Part shown: positions 1 to 12,133 of the stretch, one piece after another
Layout: the number at the start of each line of letters is the position of its first letter
Numbering within the stretch: the stretch's first letter is position 1
Origin: Gambelia wislizenii
Lineage: Eukaryota; Chordata; Lepidosauria; Squamata; Crotaphytidae
DNA: 64,000 nucleotides
Direction: 5' to 3'
Assembly: GCA_030847615.1 (NCBI GenBank)
Contig: JAUMIR010000001.1
Location: forward strand, 438,890,687-438,954,686
Made by a program: the position numbers and the translations under genes
Notes under the pieces: model-generated
Database searches by the model: none
The model's input: the letters and a program-made list of their open reading frames with translations, nothing else
What the model was told of the DNA's origin: nothing

Positions 1-1299
1 GCATGCCGCTCTCGAGATGTTGCTAGACTGCTACTGCCACCTTTTGTTACCCTTGGCTATACTGGCTGGTGCTGCTGGGGCATACAGTCCAACAACATTT
101 GGACCTGCAATGTCTAACAATTGATTCAGTAGGTCTGCTTCAGTTGGGACTAGCAATTGGATTTAGGTCACAATTGACAAAAGTGGACAGGCACAAACAT
201 TAACATAACTAGACCCTTCTAAAGAAGAAAATCCATTGGGTAAACACCCCTTTCCTTCTTTTTACCTGCAAGGCAGGTTAGGATGATTTTTCTACTGTTT
301 CAAAAGGTCATGTCTGTAAATTCTCTGACTCAGAGCTCAAGGCAAGATCTCCCTTTCTTCCTTCTTTCTAAATCCCCCCCTTTCCCCCATTCCTTTACCA
401 TTATGAATTATAGATACATTTTTAAAGAAATCTTAATAAAAAACATATAAAGGAAGTTTAAATGTCTGTAAAACACAGACAACATGTAACACACACAAAA
501 GAGTTTGAACTTTAGCTTTATTTAGTGTTAAATGTAATTTTTAAAATTGTTTTTTTGGCATTAACTTTAAAAGTTTAAAACACCGAAAAACAATAGGAGC
601 CTCTAATAATATGGAATACAGTACTTGTTCAAAACCCTAGCACAGATGCCTGTTATTGTTAAAGATTTGCTCACCAGTCTTGATGTTTTAAATGATCTTT
701 TGTCCTTGGCCAGACTCCAGAAAACATTAAGGATGCTTAAACCCAATGGGCAGAATCTGGCCCAGGTTGGATCCTCTTAAAGTTCATATTCCAGATTACC
801 TTTGATAATCTGTTGCAGTAAATACAAGAACCAATCTTGCAGTGCCTTAGTGACAAACTATTTTATTGTGACATAAGCTTTCATTGGCCAGATGTTTTGC
901 ACATCCAATAAAATGGATGCTGGCCTGTAGAAGTTCATGCCATGATCAAATTATTAGCCTTTGTGGCAGCCAAGATTCTTTATTGTAGGTTTCATGAATT
1001 TCTGTAAAAGGGTACTGTACATGCTTAAACCTTTTCTGTTGAAATAAATGAAATTTAAACTGTGACTAGTGCAGGATATTTTGCTGCGAGAACAACAGGT
1101 GGCACCCACCCTTTCCCTATTCAATGCACATAATACCTTCAGCTAGCCAAATTATTTTATTAAAACAAAATCTTCAGATTCCTCTCCTCCTTCCTGGCTC
1201 AAAAATTCAACAATAATAAATTAATTATTTACAATTTGACAGCTTTTCATGGCATCCAGAATCTGCTACTTTAGCCAGATGCCTCACTCCCCCTAATAA
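1..1299. other. AT-rich stretch, no gene recognised
   Basis: I see no long open frame, RNA gene or clear transposon end here. The 670-1000 part has the texture of an old repeat but I could not assign it. Confidence 0.5.
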
Positions 1300-1452
1300 T
1301 AAGGGTGAACCTACTTATACCATTGCCTTCCTCTGAGGCTGAAAGAATGTGACTTGCCCAAGGTCATCCACTGGATTTCCACAGCTGAGTGGGAATTTGA
1401 GTCCTGGTCTTCCACAATCCTCTTCCAACACTCAAATCATTCCACTGTACTG
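1300..1452 (-). mobile_element. tRNA-derived SINE fragment (minus strand), internally deleted
   Basis: The minus strand carries the body shared with the better copies at 8431-8655 and 15224-15463: the stretch reading CCTTGGGCAAGTCACA on the minus strand, then CTCAGCCTCAGAGGAAGGCA. The part that normally separates the AAGGTGAACC block from the CCATTGCCTTCC block is missing, and the 3' tail is absent. The tRNA head at the right end is strongly decayed. It is an old, dead SINE. Confidence 0.7.
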
Positions 1453-1499
1453 TTACCTAAAGAGCTCTTGGAAATTCCAAGAAAATATCAAGTTTCTAA

Positions 1500-2230
1500 T
1501 ATGTTAGGGAAATTAGCAGCAACTCGACCTTAGCAATGCGAAAAGGGGCAACAGAGAGAGAGATCTTTACGCCAGCTATACCCCTACTAACTCTGAACAG
1601 ATGCACACAAATGAAAAATGAAAAATTAACAATGGTATTTTATTGAAGACATAAAATAATAACACTCAGCACGCATGCATTCATACAAGAAGCATTCACA
1701 CAAGACAGCTAGGAATGGAGGAAGAGAGGTTGCCAGAGGGATAGGTAGGGAGATTTCTGGGGAGATACAACACCTGTCTTGTAGTCCTGAAGTCGTTGAA
1801 CAATCAGGCAGCGTGGATGGATAAATCTGGAGTGGCTAACTCAGAGAGAGATGTAGTGCCCCCAAGCAAAGGTACTGTGCACCCTGGCTACACAGAGGGA
1901 CAGCGTGTCCTCAGAAATAGGTTCTGTGCACAATGAGGCATGATTTTCAGCCAATATTTATACCAAAAATATGCCCTGGGGAGGGAAAGTTTCATGGGAT
2001 GAAATAATAGCTCTAAAGATCGCACAATGAGTTCCAGGAAGACTCCTGGTCTTGACGATAGGTGTCTGAAGATGCTAATGGGTTTGCAACTACCTTAAAT
2101 GTCTGATGATTGGATCCACAAAGCCTGAGCTGCCTCTTTTGATGGCTAGGTGATGGGGAAGGGAAGCTCGAAACCTTTAAACAAAGGAATACTCCATCTG
2201 CTTAATGGAATCATTGTCCGCCACTGGGGG
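1500..2230 (-). mobile_element. possible solo LTR in minus orientation (unproven)
   Basis: Read on the minus strand there is a TATAAATA box at about 1955-1963 and an AATAAA-type signal inside TTCAATAAAATACC at about 1631-1645. The spacing of roughly 320 bases would suit U3-R of a retroviral or gypsy LTR. I could not fix TG...CA ends or a target duplication, and no internal retroviral coding region lies next to it. It may instead be an unrelated old repeat. Confidence 0.25.
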
Positions 2231-3089
2231 TGTGGTGGTGGCAATGTATATTTCCTCACACTTTGGAATTTGTCTGTAGTTCTTTCTTTGGGCGATGCAT
2301 GGCTTTCAGCACATCTCTGAAACTGTACTGCTCTTCCCAGGGGAAGACCACATTAATAAGCCAAATTATTAATAAGCCAATTTTGGAGTTTCTAGAGGTG
2401 GGGGCTCATTAGGGGCACTAACAGTACTGGTTTTTGATGTGGCACAGAAGGTTGTTCGAAAATCATGATATCCTTTAGAGTCCAATGTGATGTTTTAGTG
2501 TTCTTTATGCTCTCCATTCAGACATGATCAATACATCAGTCTGAACTGTCAACTGTGTTACTATGCCCTACTACCCCCTCCCTATGATATTTTATAGTTG
2601 GGAATATTGGACACTTTTCAGGGTAAAGTTGGCCAGGAGGAACCAAAAAGGTCAGGTGGAGGTCACAATGACCTGGGATGTGTCTTGGAAATAATATGGC
2701 AAGGAAGCCCATATTAGGATTGTGTGGAAGCCCCTTAGTAAATAAAGTCATTAAGGAGGTATGTGCTAATCCCTTCTTGGACACCTCAGCAATGAGTCAT
2801 AGAACTAAACAATTAAGTGACCATTCCCAAATCTGCTCCTGAGGAAATCTCACCTCATACCTGCTCCTGTCCAGCATTGCAAGGTTGTTGTAAACCCATC
2901 AATCCCTGTCTCCCAGCCCATTAATGCTATCAGTTATGTTTCTATTTCCTTTGTCTATCCAGTAGAAAAGCCATCCAGGCTTTGTCCTCACCAGAGTGCC
3001 CCTTCAAGATATGAAATACGGTATAAATATTAGTCCCCTGACAATAGAAAGGTGTGCCACAGTGGATGAACCCATCCACTCTCTTTCTT
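2231..3089. other. no feature recognised
   Basis: Short open frames in this stretch are scattered and lack any family motif. There is a duplicated AATTATTAATAAGCCAA-like string near 2355-2382, but nothing that sets an element boundary. Confidence 0.5.
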
Positions 3090-3935
3090 GGCTTGCCCCC
3101 AGATCAGAACCTCCTATGCCTGTCCAAGAAAGCAGCCAGTTACCAGCAATTAGTACAGTTTAGGAGTTTAACCAAGATAAAGCTCAAAAGTCCAGGAAAG
3201 CAGCCAACTCTCCATGATAACAAAGTCAATTAAGTGGAGTCAGATAAGGTTTGAAACAAGCAAGGTTCAGTTTCTTGAGCAGCAGCAAAAACCAGAGGAA
3301 GGCACACAGAGAAGAGTCCAGAATACAGTCCAAGGGTTAAAGCTTATGGAAGGCAGCATAGTCCAGAAGCAGGTCTGTGGGTCCACAGAGTCAGATGAAA
3401 GCATAGTCAGGAACAGTCCAAGGTCTAAACATGAGTCAAGGCAACACGAGTCAAGGCAATGAAGTCAGCAGAAAGCTTTCTCCAGGAAGATCAGTTGATC
3501 TCTGACAAAGTCTCCACATTTCACCAAAGCGTATATATAGCAATCAAGGCTTTGCCAGGTGCTTCTTGGTGAGCAGGTGTTTCTCATAAAGTCTCAGTAA
3601 TTTCCTTTGAGCTTCCTTTTGAGATCACTGCTGGCTGTATGATGGTGGAGGTAAGTTTGAATCTTTTTCATCCTTATCTGAATTGGCAGGACTCTCTGCT
3701 GGAACTGTTGCCACCCCCCAAGGCTAGGCTCTTCCTCTGCTCAAGCCTCCAGGTTGGCAGGGTTTCCTGCTGGCACAGGTGTAGATAAACCTGTGCTAGG
3801 GTCCATAGGGCCATTCCCTGCCATGTCCTCCTCCTCCTCCGATACTATACCCTCACCAGACTCATGAGGCATGACAATGCCACCTTCAGACACCTGTCTG
3901 AGTATCTTCAACTCTTCAAGGCTGGTAATTACCAC
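3090..3935 (-). mobile_element. possible LTR-type repeat (unproven)
   Basis: The stretch is rich in AGTCCA/GTCAAGG words (for example around 3200-3460) and holds a TATATATA block at 3533-3540, a texture I associate with reptile LTRs. On the minus strand 3741-3935 reads as a short acidic peptide with a run of glutamates, which could be a leader or gag remnant. No ends, primer-binding site or reverse transcriptase are visible, so this is a weak call. Confidence 0.2.
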
Positions 3936-5329
3936 CCTGTTTTCTCATCTCTCTCCCTCTAGTCAATCTTTCTACCTTACTCCTCTATGGTCTTGTATGG
4001 TTCTTAGGAATGTGTGTTGCTTGTGTGAATGCACTTTGTGTTATTTCCAATAAAAATATTTATTTCTCTTTAAGTTGGAGTGTACTCTGCAGTTAGCATT
4101 GGTATACATAGGTGAAAAGATCCCTGCAGTTACCCTCCTCTCGCAGGCATCCATCTGTGCTAATAATCTTCCCCCTCAAAAAAAAAAATAAAAAAAAAAT
4201 AGAGATTTTGGAATCACAGGTGGGTCTCTAAAACACCCCTGCCCCACCTTTTAGGGTAACAACTGACCAGAAGCTGTGTAGCCTGTGTAAACACAGAAAT
4301 AGCCTAAGAAGGACCTGGCTTCGTGCTGGACAATTCCAGCATATTCCTGTTGTGTAGGTTTTTGGTTTTATAAGCACTATGACCTATAGTGCTTGTCTGT
4401 CTGGACATGCCTAGGCTGGCTTCCTAATTTCTATTTTTTAAAGGTTCTTCCATGTCTTTTAATGTTTTGATTAAAACATTAAACTTTGAGGCTCATGGGT
4501 GCTCTTTTTTGTATGACTTCACTTATAGTTCTGCCTTCTTGGTACACCCAGTGGAATCACTGTGGTTTTGTTTTCTGGAGTCATTTTGGTTCTGCATAGT
4601 TCAAAAAGATTGCTTCAATTTTTTTTGCATTATAGACAGGTTCATATTTGTCCCTCACGTGTCTACTAGGAAACAGCATAATGTATGGAAATGACTTTCA
4701 TGGATACTAACCTAACCCACCACTGGGCAATATGTTTATTAGGATCAACCAAAATGCTATAAAAGTGCATAAGCTTTCAAGTTCTCCAGAACTCTTGGTG
4801 GTGGTACAAAAAAAAGTAGATGATGGGGAAAGAAACAGAAAAGTCCCCAAATTAGGCCAGGGGCTGTGCAGTTAAACTCTGTCCCAAGAGGAGATGGAGA
4901 ATACATCTCCTTTAACCACTAGGTAATACTTTTAGTTTGACCTCAACTAACTTTTAAAAAAGCTAATCCACCACCTAAAATGTAATCTCCACATGCTGTT
5001 TGTCTAAAAACAGTCATGTTCCTCTTTGCTACTGCTCTGTGTCATTTTGGGCACTCATGTGCTTTGCCTATGGCTGTGGATAGAGCTCTCAGCTACCTAA
5101 GGTAACAAAAACAAGTATTGCCCACCTGTAGATTTTTTTTTCTTCCCTCATGGATCAGCATAGGGACCTTTGTTTTTTATTTGCTTTGAAAAAATATGTT
5201 AACATACAAGCACATGGACAATACAGTACACAGAAATATGCAACCAGTTTCCTGCTGGCTTCTTGATGTCCACATAGGTGTCTAACACATCCACTACAAC
5301 CATGCACATGGTAAGGAAGTGTTAAGTCA
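3936..5329. other. no feature recognised
   Basis: AT-rich sequence with an A-rich run at about 4178-4200. No transposon end, RNA gene or plausible exon was found. Confidence 0.5.
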
Positions 5330-5795
5330 CCTCTTAAGTCACATCTGCCTGAAGTTTAAAGTGTGCTGGAGGGGCCCTCCTCTGTACCCTATCAGTCAGA
5401 GCAATATGCTGTGTGAGGACATGGGAGAGAACCTTTTTTGCTGTGCCACCCCAGTTATGGAACACCCTTCCCTTGGAGGTCCAATTGGTGCCAACACTGC
5501 TGTTGTTTAGATGCCAAGTAAAAATGTGGATATTCATGGAAACTTTGTGGGGGTGCCTTGATTGGTTTTATAAACCCACACACACACACATAATTTCAAT
5601 TCATTTAAATCTTTTTTAACTCCTTTAATCTATTTTATAATGTATTAATAGCTAAAAATTGGGTTTTTTTAGCTTTTAACAAACAATTTTAATTATTTAT
5701 ACTGTTTTAAACTGGTTAGATTGGTTTTATTGTACACCACTGTAAGGTCCCTGGATAATAAGTGGGATAAAAATATTTAAATAAATAAATAAATA
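5330..5795 (+). mobile_element. L2-like LINE 3' end
   Basis: The plus-strand frame starting at 5413 reads AVPPQLWNTLPLE followed by a basic segment (RCQVKMWIF). This matches the C-terminal end of the L2/CR1-superfamily ORF2, where a 'P-LWN-LP' signature precedes the stop. It is followed by an AT-rich 3' UTR ending in GGTCCCTGGATAATAAGTGG and an (AAAT)n tail at about 5777-5795, with a short CA run at 5580-5591. The copy is 5'-truncated and non-functional. Confidence 0.6.
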
Positions 5796-6300
5796 GACCC
5801 CTTAACACTTGTAGAGTCTAGTCAAGCTGAGTTGCGTGCAAGTACAAAATTAGGGTGAGGCCAGTAGCAAGCCTTGAATCTCAAGGTCAGCACTGACTAA
5901 TGCATTCTAGGGGCATTCTCACAGAGGTGACCTCATAGAACAGTGGAAAATGCCAAATTGAATGTTACTGAAGCAAAAGCCATCCGCTGTGCAAGTGCTT
6001 AAAAAGCAAAGTCTTAATTATACACACACACAAAACAAGATCTGAAGTTCATTGTTAGCAGGGAGGGGCAAGCACAAACAGCAGTTAGAAAATGCTAAAT
6101 GGGACATGCAAAAATAGTTCTGTCATGTAAACAGGGATAATTACATGGTTACTGACAATTCCCACAGAGCAACAGACAATTTCTGAAAGGCATGTTAGTA
6201 TTGAGATGACAGCCTATGTTGAGGGAAAATTTCACCTTGATACTCATCTGAAGAGTATGAAAATTGGAATCTCAGCAGAAATCCCTGACCCACTGTGCAA
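5796..6300. other. no feature recognised
   Basis: No open frame with family motifs and no transposon end seen. Confidence 0.5.
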
Positions 6301-6319
6301 CATATTCCAATTTTTTAAA

Positions 6320-6776
6320 TGCAGGAGGGAAGCACCAGTGGGAGCAGACACAGGAGGGGGCTATTACCTTCACATCCTGTATGCGGGCTTCCAAAAAGCA
6401 TCTGATTGGCCATTGCAGGAAGCAGGATGTGGAAATGGATTGTTCTCTGGTCTGATGCAGCTCCTCTTATATCCCTACATTAATACTAGGACAATGCAGG
6501 AACTCTGAACAATTGGGCAGGGGGTGGGGTAGCATCATCGTGCCATTGTCTTCCTTTCCATACTGGAACTTCATAGCTGTAGCTGTGTACTTTTGGTAAG
6601 TGTGTAAAGTTTATGTTTCTGTTCCCTACAGCATCTTGTATCATCCCCTCAGAACTGATGCCTTTATGGAGTAACAGAGCAGGAGGTGAGTAACGTCAGA
6701 CAGTGGTTGGGCCAGATGACAGGTTTACCCACCAGGGGAGGAATGGGCCTGATGCTGGGTCATGTAGATGAGCCCC
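6320..6776 (+). mobile_element. partial MITE, right end of the 3-bp-TSD family
   Basis: The right end (AGGAATGGGCCTGATGCTGG, then GTAGATGAGCCC at 6764-6775) closely matches the right ends at 29816 and 30830, where the same words precede the terminal GAGCCC. The left end is not recognisable, so the start given is approximate and the element is probably truncated. Confidence 0.5.
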
Positions 6777-7479
6777 CTGTTAGTCAATTGTGAAGATACA
6801 TATTGGGACAACAGCAAGAGTGCCCAATGTGCATTAATGCCTGATGCATGAACGTGCATCGGTCCCATTACACAACAGTCACTTTGCCAGCTCTGCTACA
6901 TAGTATCATTTAGCAATCCTCTACTGTACATGGACATTATGAAACTACCCAGTTCTAATTTCTGCATGTGTAAGTTCATTACGAAGACATAACTTCCATA
7001 CAGAATTCCAGCCTACATTAGTAAAATAAGCAGAAAAATAGCAAAAAAGAGAGCAATAAATAACATAATGAGATACACCCCCCCCCCAAAAAAAAGAATC
7101 TTTGTAATAGTAACACAATGGATTATTGGTGTTTGGGGGCTTTCATAATGAGTTTAATAACAAATTGTTTTCCAAAAACTTTGACAGCTCTGCTTGCTTA
7201 CTAACATAACTGCATAAATTTATGAAGATTATCATGAGATTATTTGTGCATCTTTGATTGCAATATGCTGGAATCGAGAAATGTGGTTTCCCTTCTTCAC
7301 TAAAGGCCAGCTCTACAATTAGGCAAAATATTGTGGCTGCAAGGTGGCAAGAAGCAGAGGTAAGGTGGTAGAGGCCAGAGTGATTAATGCCACACAGCCT
7401 GCTAACCTCAGATGAAGGATGCAGCCTTGTGCATCACACATGTAGATTCAGAGGCATGTCTCATCATCTTTTGTTGGCT
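6777..7479. other. no feature recognised
   Basis: AT-rich sequence with a homopolymer junction of C and A runs at 7078-7095. Nothing else identified. Confidence 0.5.
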
Positions 7480-8075
7480 GGGGCTGATTCAGGGATCACA
7501 CAATTCCCCTGCTCCAGCTGGTCCATTGGCTCCTTGTTTGTTTCTTAGCACAATTTAAAGTGCTTGTTATGACCGACAAAGCCCTATAGCACAGCTCAGG
7601 TCCAGGCTATCTGACAGATGTTTCTCTTCTTATGATATTACCTGGAGCCTGAGATCCACAGGTGAGGCCCACTGTGGGAACATGAGGTTGGTCCTTCTCG
7701 GTGGCTGCCCCTAGACTTTGAAATTCCCTTCCTAGGGAGGCTAGAATTGCCCCTTCTTTGCTGCCTTTAAATTAGCAGGCAAAGACTTTTTTATTTTATT
7801 CAGGCAGATTTGAGTTACTGAAGGGTTTAAAAGAAAAGGGCTGTAAAAGGGTGCTGCATTGTTTTAAATTGTACTGTTTAACTCATTTTTAAAAATCTTT
7901 TTAAAGCATATGTTTTAAATTGTTTAATTGTAGTTAATAGCTTAATTCTATTTTTATGTTGAGCTTTGGATGCTTTTAATTATATTGTAAACATTTTAAT
8001 TTTAAGGCACCTTGAGACCCAATCTTGGGGGGAAAGGCATGGTATAAATAAGAATAAGAGTAACAACAAAAACTA
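7480..8075 (+). mobile_element. L2-like LINE ORF2 C-terminus and 3' UTR, degenerate
   Basis: Translating the plus strand piecewise gives words typical of the L2 ORF2 tail: AQFKVLVMTDKAL, then GPGYLTD, then a PRL-NS/PREAR-like segment around 7710-7745. These correspond to the family's usual 'FK-L-L-YKAL-G--P-YL-D' and 'P-LWN-LP' blocks. Stops and frameshifts break the frame. The 3' UTR is T-rich and ends in GGCATGGTATAAATAAG just before the (ATT)n run at 8076. It is an old 5'-truncated copy. Confidence 0.6.

Positions 8076-8106
<31 letters not shown>
8076..8106. repeat. (ATT)n microsatellite
   Basis: About ten ATT units directly follow the L2-like 3' end, so the run may have grown from that element's tail. 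Confidence 0.9.
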
Positions 8107-8108
8107 TT

Positions 8109-8216
8109 GAACTTCAGATATCATCCTACTCTCACTTCCTATAGAGCAACAAGATTTATTCTGAACTTCAGATATCATCCTACTCTCAGTTCCTGTAGAG
8201 TATCAAGATTTGCTGT
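8109..8216. repeat. two-copy tandem duplication, period about 54
   Basis: GAACTTCAGATATCATCC begins at 8109 and again at 8163, and each copy continues through a CTACTCTCA block to CAAGATTT. The copies differ at a few positions (for example AGAGCAACAAG against AGAGTATCAAG). Confidence 0.85.
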
Positions 8217-8430
8217 CATATGTCTTACTTTAGTATACCAAATTCTTGATGACACAGAGATATATTGACCTTAAATTTCCTTTAGAATGACATGATAAAT
8301 GGCTTTACTCAGGGTTAACAAATCAGATCAAGAAAGAAATGTCCATCAGTTAAGATTGGCACTAACCAAGAAAGGTAGCAGGAAGTGGGGGCCCTTGTTA
8401 AGAATTCTTAACAGGAAGGAGCTCTGTTTT

Positions 8431-8655
8431 TGTGTGCCTTCATGTTGTTTCCAATTTAGGTTGATTCTAAGGTGAACTTATCACAGGGTTTTCTTGGCAT
8501 GATTTGTTCAGAGGGAGTTTGCCTTTGCCTTTCTCTGATGCTGAGTATGCCTTTCCCAAAGTCACCCAGTGGGTTTCAATGGATTAGTGTGGATTTGAAC
8601 CCTTGTCTCCAGAGTCATAGTCCAGTAGTCAAACCACTACACCATGCTGGCTCTC
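8431..8655 (-). mobile_element. tRNA-derived SINE, near full length (minus strand)
   Basis: On the minus strand the element starts with AGAGCCAGCATGGTGTAGTG (tRNA-like A-box region). It continues through a B-box-like GGGTTCAAATCC, the body CACTGGGTGACTTTGGG and AAGAAAACCCTGTGATA, and ends near GAAGGCACACA. The same order is found in the other SINE copies in this window. Such SINEs are transcribed by RNA polymerase III and moved by a partner LINE. The partner is not evident here. Confidence 0.85.
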
Positions 8656-9109
8656 CATTTAGTACAAGGAGTACTAAATAACATTTCCAATTTAGTGAGT
8701 CTACTGTGATTTGAACAAGCCTTGTGCCTAAGAAATATATTGGTTGGGTTTGAGGAGACTGTTTATGATGCATTTGTGAATTCAGGATGGCTAATCTATG
8801 TTTGATGACCAGGAGTGGAAAAGAGTTTTGTTGCATTTTGTATCTTCATACAGAATTACCCATTTCTCACTTCCTGAGACTGGCAATGTCATGAAGCACA
8901 TCTTGTCTTGAAACTCCATACATTTTGGAGGCGGGGGATGCACATAAGACTCTGCATACATTTCAGAAATGTACAGAACTAAAAATGTGTGCAGTACACT
9001 TGAAAAATGCATACAACCAGACTTTAGTAACAAGGGAAAAGCATATAAAAGTCTGCAGCAGGGAGCCTGGAATAGGACATATATTGTAAAGACAGTGAGA
9101 GACATCCTC
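8656..9109. other. no feature recognised
   Basis: No open frame with family motifs and no clear repeat ends. The open frames on the minus strand here lack recognisable domains. Confidence 0.5.
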
Positions 9110-9400
9110 CGGGACTACCCAGTGTCCTCTGGATGTCCTCAGTGATGGCACTACTGTGTTTCCAGCTATAGGGATATAGCTGAGTGCTACTATGCCACTT
9201 CCCTGCTCTCCACCAACCAGGACATAATCATATTTATTGGACAAGCTGCAGCAACTTAAAGGGTGGGTTTGGGGGGAACATTTGGTTGTTATATAGTCAA
9301 TAGAGAATTTCAACCTCTGTAACAACAACAAAAAAAGTGAGTTATACTAGTGTAAGTTGGACTTTTCCCTTTTTTGCATCAACAGGATGCCAACCTGTGC
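9110..9400 (+). mobile_element. unclassified interspersed repeat, copy 1 (partial)
   Basis: The right half (TATATAGTCAATAGAGAATT, AACCTCTGTAA, then ACAGGATGCCAACC) matches the right halves at 11640-12125 and 33165-33636, which read GTACAGTCAGTAGTGAGTTA and GCACAGTCAGTAATGAATTC. The left half is weaker. The family is not identified and no coding capacity is visible. Confidence 0.5.
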
Positions 9401-9411
9401 ATTAGAAAATA

Positions 9412-9687
9412 CAGTCGAACACCCCGTATCTGCAGAACCAATATCTGTGATTTCAGTTATCCACAGGACACAAAGAGAGGAGCACATATGATAGAGTCTT
9501 CTTAGAAAATGCCTAGAGAGGCATCCTCTCTAGATGTTTTCTAGGTCCTCCAAGGCAACTCTATGGTGTTTTAAACCAGAAATCCCATTATTTTCAATGG
9601 TGTTTGCTATTATCTGTGGTTTCTCATATCCAAAGTAAATCCAGGAACCAAACTCCCATGGATATGAGGGGTGTGTGTGTCCAACTG
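9412..9687. mobile_element. Tigger/pogo-like MITE with TA target duplication
   Basis: The left end CAGTCGAACACCCCGTATCT mirrors the right end GATATGAGGGGTGTGTG...CAACTG, and the element sits between TA dinucleotides (9410-9411 and 9688-9689), as in the Tc1/mariner-pogo group. The internal words CCAGGAACCAAACTCCCATG and a CCATT...AATGG pair match the copy at 34568-34798. At 276 bp it has no transposase. Confidence 0.8.
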
Positions 9688-9689
9688 TA

Positions 9690-11639
9690 TGTAAGAAACA
9701 ACAACAACCATACATTTCAGGGAAAAAATGCACAAAAAGAAATAAAGAAATTTCCATGAAGGAAGAAAAAGAATGTTACTAAACAGTATGGAAAATGGGA
9801 TGGAATGGGAATACTGGAAGGATTCTGAAAAACACAACAAGAATGAGACAGATAGATTTTAACATCCGTATTGGTGATTTTGCACAATCCCGATAAGCAT
9901 ATGTTTGGTTTGCAGACAACTGTTTTCTTTGTGCCTCATAAACCATGCCACCACTGAACGAAAAATAAAACCACCCACCACCTTGTTTTTGAATGTTACT
10001 TAGCTCACAATTCTTTCATCTGACTTTTATGCTTGACAAGTGGGAAGGAAATGCTTCAAATGGCTATTATTGCTCTCCTGTGGTATAATTAAGAGTGTTT
10101 TTAATTGTTCCCCCTCACAGATTAGGAACATGTAAGAGAAATTGAAAACAATTCCCCACAGGCCAGAATATGTTTGGTAACAGAAGTTCAATAAGTAAAG
10201 CAAAAAAAAAAAAAGACCTATAATTAGTTGATGATATCTGTGTTAGGTTGTCCCAGCCCTTTTCTCTTTCAGAATACAAAAGGCAACATTGAGATCTCAG
10301 ATAGCACAAGTTTAATTAAATGGCAAATAAAGGTGTGTTTTTATAGTGTTATCTACATGAGAAAGTGCTAGGTAAAGAAGTCTAACATCCTATCTGAAGG
10401 AAGTCTAATTCTTAAAAGAAATTGCATTATTCACTCCATAGCTAAAATAACTGTGATATACACACACACACACATCAGGATTTAATTGAAATCATATTCC
10501 CAGTCAAATAGAGTCCTATGCTGGTTACCTGAATACCTTCCACATATGTCAAGTTCTTGGATATATTTTCATAGGTTGGTGGCAGGTTTTTGCTGGCTAG
10601 TTACATCCTGAAAACATACATTTGTTTCTTCTCATTTTGAAATGTAACACTTGATTTTGAGCAGACATATGTGTTTTTCAATAGCCTCAAACAACTATTT
10701 AATTTCATAGATAAAGAGAAGTAATCTACACTTTTATCATGCAAGTTGTAACTTTCCTGGCCAGGAAGGGAGGATCATTTATGTCTTTATCTATTTTATT
10801 TATTTGTCAGCCAGCTTCCTTTCTGGGCTATGTGAAAGCGATACCACTGAGCCACATCTTGCTTGCATCCCAGTAGCTCACGTAGCAAAGCTCCTGAGTC
10901 AGCATGTCTGACCACAATTGTCAGCTGGGATAGGATTTCCTTCATCTATTGATATCTTTATGCACGTATTCACTTTCTGACTCAGGGTGCTTATCTGTCA
11001 AATGAAACTCCCTCTGGGTCATTGAATGCCATTGCTCAGATCACTTCTGCTTTCCTTCTGCAACACTTTCAACTTATCTGTTCAGCTTCTAATGCCTTTT
11101 TTCTTCCTCGATATCAGAGTTTGAAGGACATAAAGGGCTTTCCAATGACAATCCCACTAATTTTAACTTTCTCTATATTTTGTAATGTTTGTGTATTTTA
11201 GAATCATCTGTACAGGTCCTTTGCTTTTTAAATGTGTTGATTTCTATACATTAGGTAATGATTAGATGAACCACACTCTCAGTGTGAAGCGTATGAACCA
11301 TACTCTCAGTCTTTAACCCTTACACAGAGGGAGAAAAACACTTCCACCTCAGTCTGCAGTAGTTTCTGGTCCCATTGGGAATTCCAGAGTATCATGAAGT
11401 ATAAAAATGTCTACATGAGTATTTATGAGTATAGAATTAAGGGTACTTTGCAATACTCAGACACCCAAAGCCGAAGGAAAGACCTTCAGATGAGGTGGAA
11501 CATTTGTTGTGAATAACTGCCAGTCTTCCTTGTTTGCAAAATATATAACCAACACAAATGCAACAGATTAATTGGGGCCATGTTTATCCTAATCATTTTG
11601 TCTGTAAAAAACACAACTATCTGTACCCATCAGGTGACT
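9690..11639. other. no feature recognised
   Basis: AT-rich sequence with a poly-A run at 10201-10214, a short CA run near 10459-10474, and a small direct repeat around 11267-11310 (ATGAACCACACTCTCAGT / ATGAACCATACTCTCAGT). No genes seen. Confidence 0.5.
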
Positions 11640-12125
11640 GAAACTTGTGGATATTGGCTCCAAATCCTGGATTGGGAGATGTAACCATGAGACAGAGCTA
11701 CAATAATTTCCCATCCAACCCCCCCTCCCAACTCACCTTTTCTCAGTTATTGTCCCCCAAACCTGGTAATTACCTGATTGGTAGAGTGTAGGGAAGCATC
11801 AGATAAGCATGCTGCTGTTTTTGTAGAACTGGACTGACAGTGACCTTTGGGGATACTTCAGAGGTCCCTGAAGACGATGTCATTGTTTTGCTCCCAGATA
11901 CAGGGGAACAGCTACATGTGTGTTTGCTGCTCCCTATGTCCCCACTGACCAGGAAATGGCCAGGTTCACAGAGATGCAAATGATAAGTTTTATGATATAA
12001 AAGGTGGATTGGGGATGGGGGGAATTTGATTATTGTACAGTCAGTAGTGAGTTACAACCTCCACAATGCCCCCCCCCCTCAAATGACTTTCAAAACAGGA
12101 CACCAACCCAGTCTACAACTTTTCA
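11640..12125 (+). mobile_element. unclassified interspersed repeat, copy 2
   Basis: It shares blocks in the same order with 33165-33636: AATCCTGGATTGGGAG against AATCCTGCATTGGAGC, TCCCATCCAA, CTTTTCT, a CCCTGAAGACGATGTCATTG block, and ACAGTCAGTAGTGAGTTAC near the right end. Length is about 485 bp. No terminal inverted repeat or coding region is obvious. Confidence 0.6.
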
Positions 12126-12133
12126 GTGACAAC

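Noticed and set aside
6206..6508. A 100-codon plus-strand open frame
   Set aside because: No motif, and it overlaps the probable MITE remnant.
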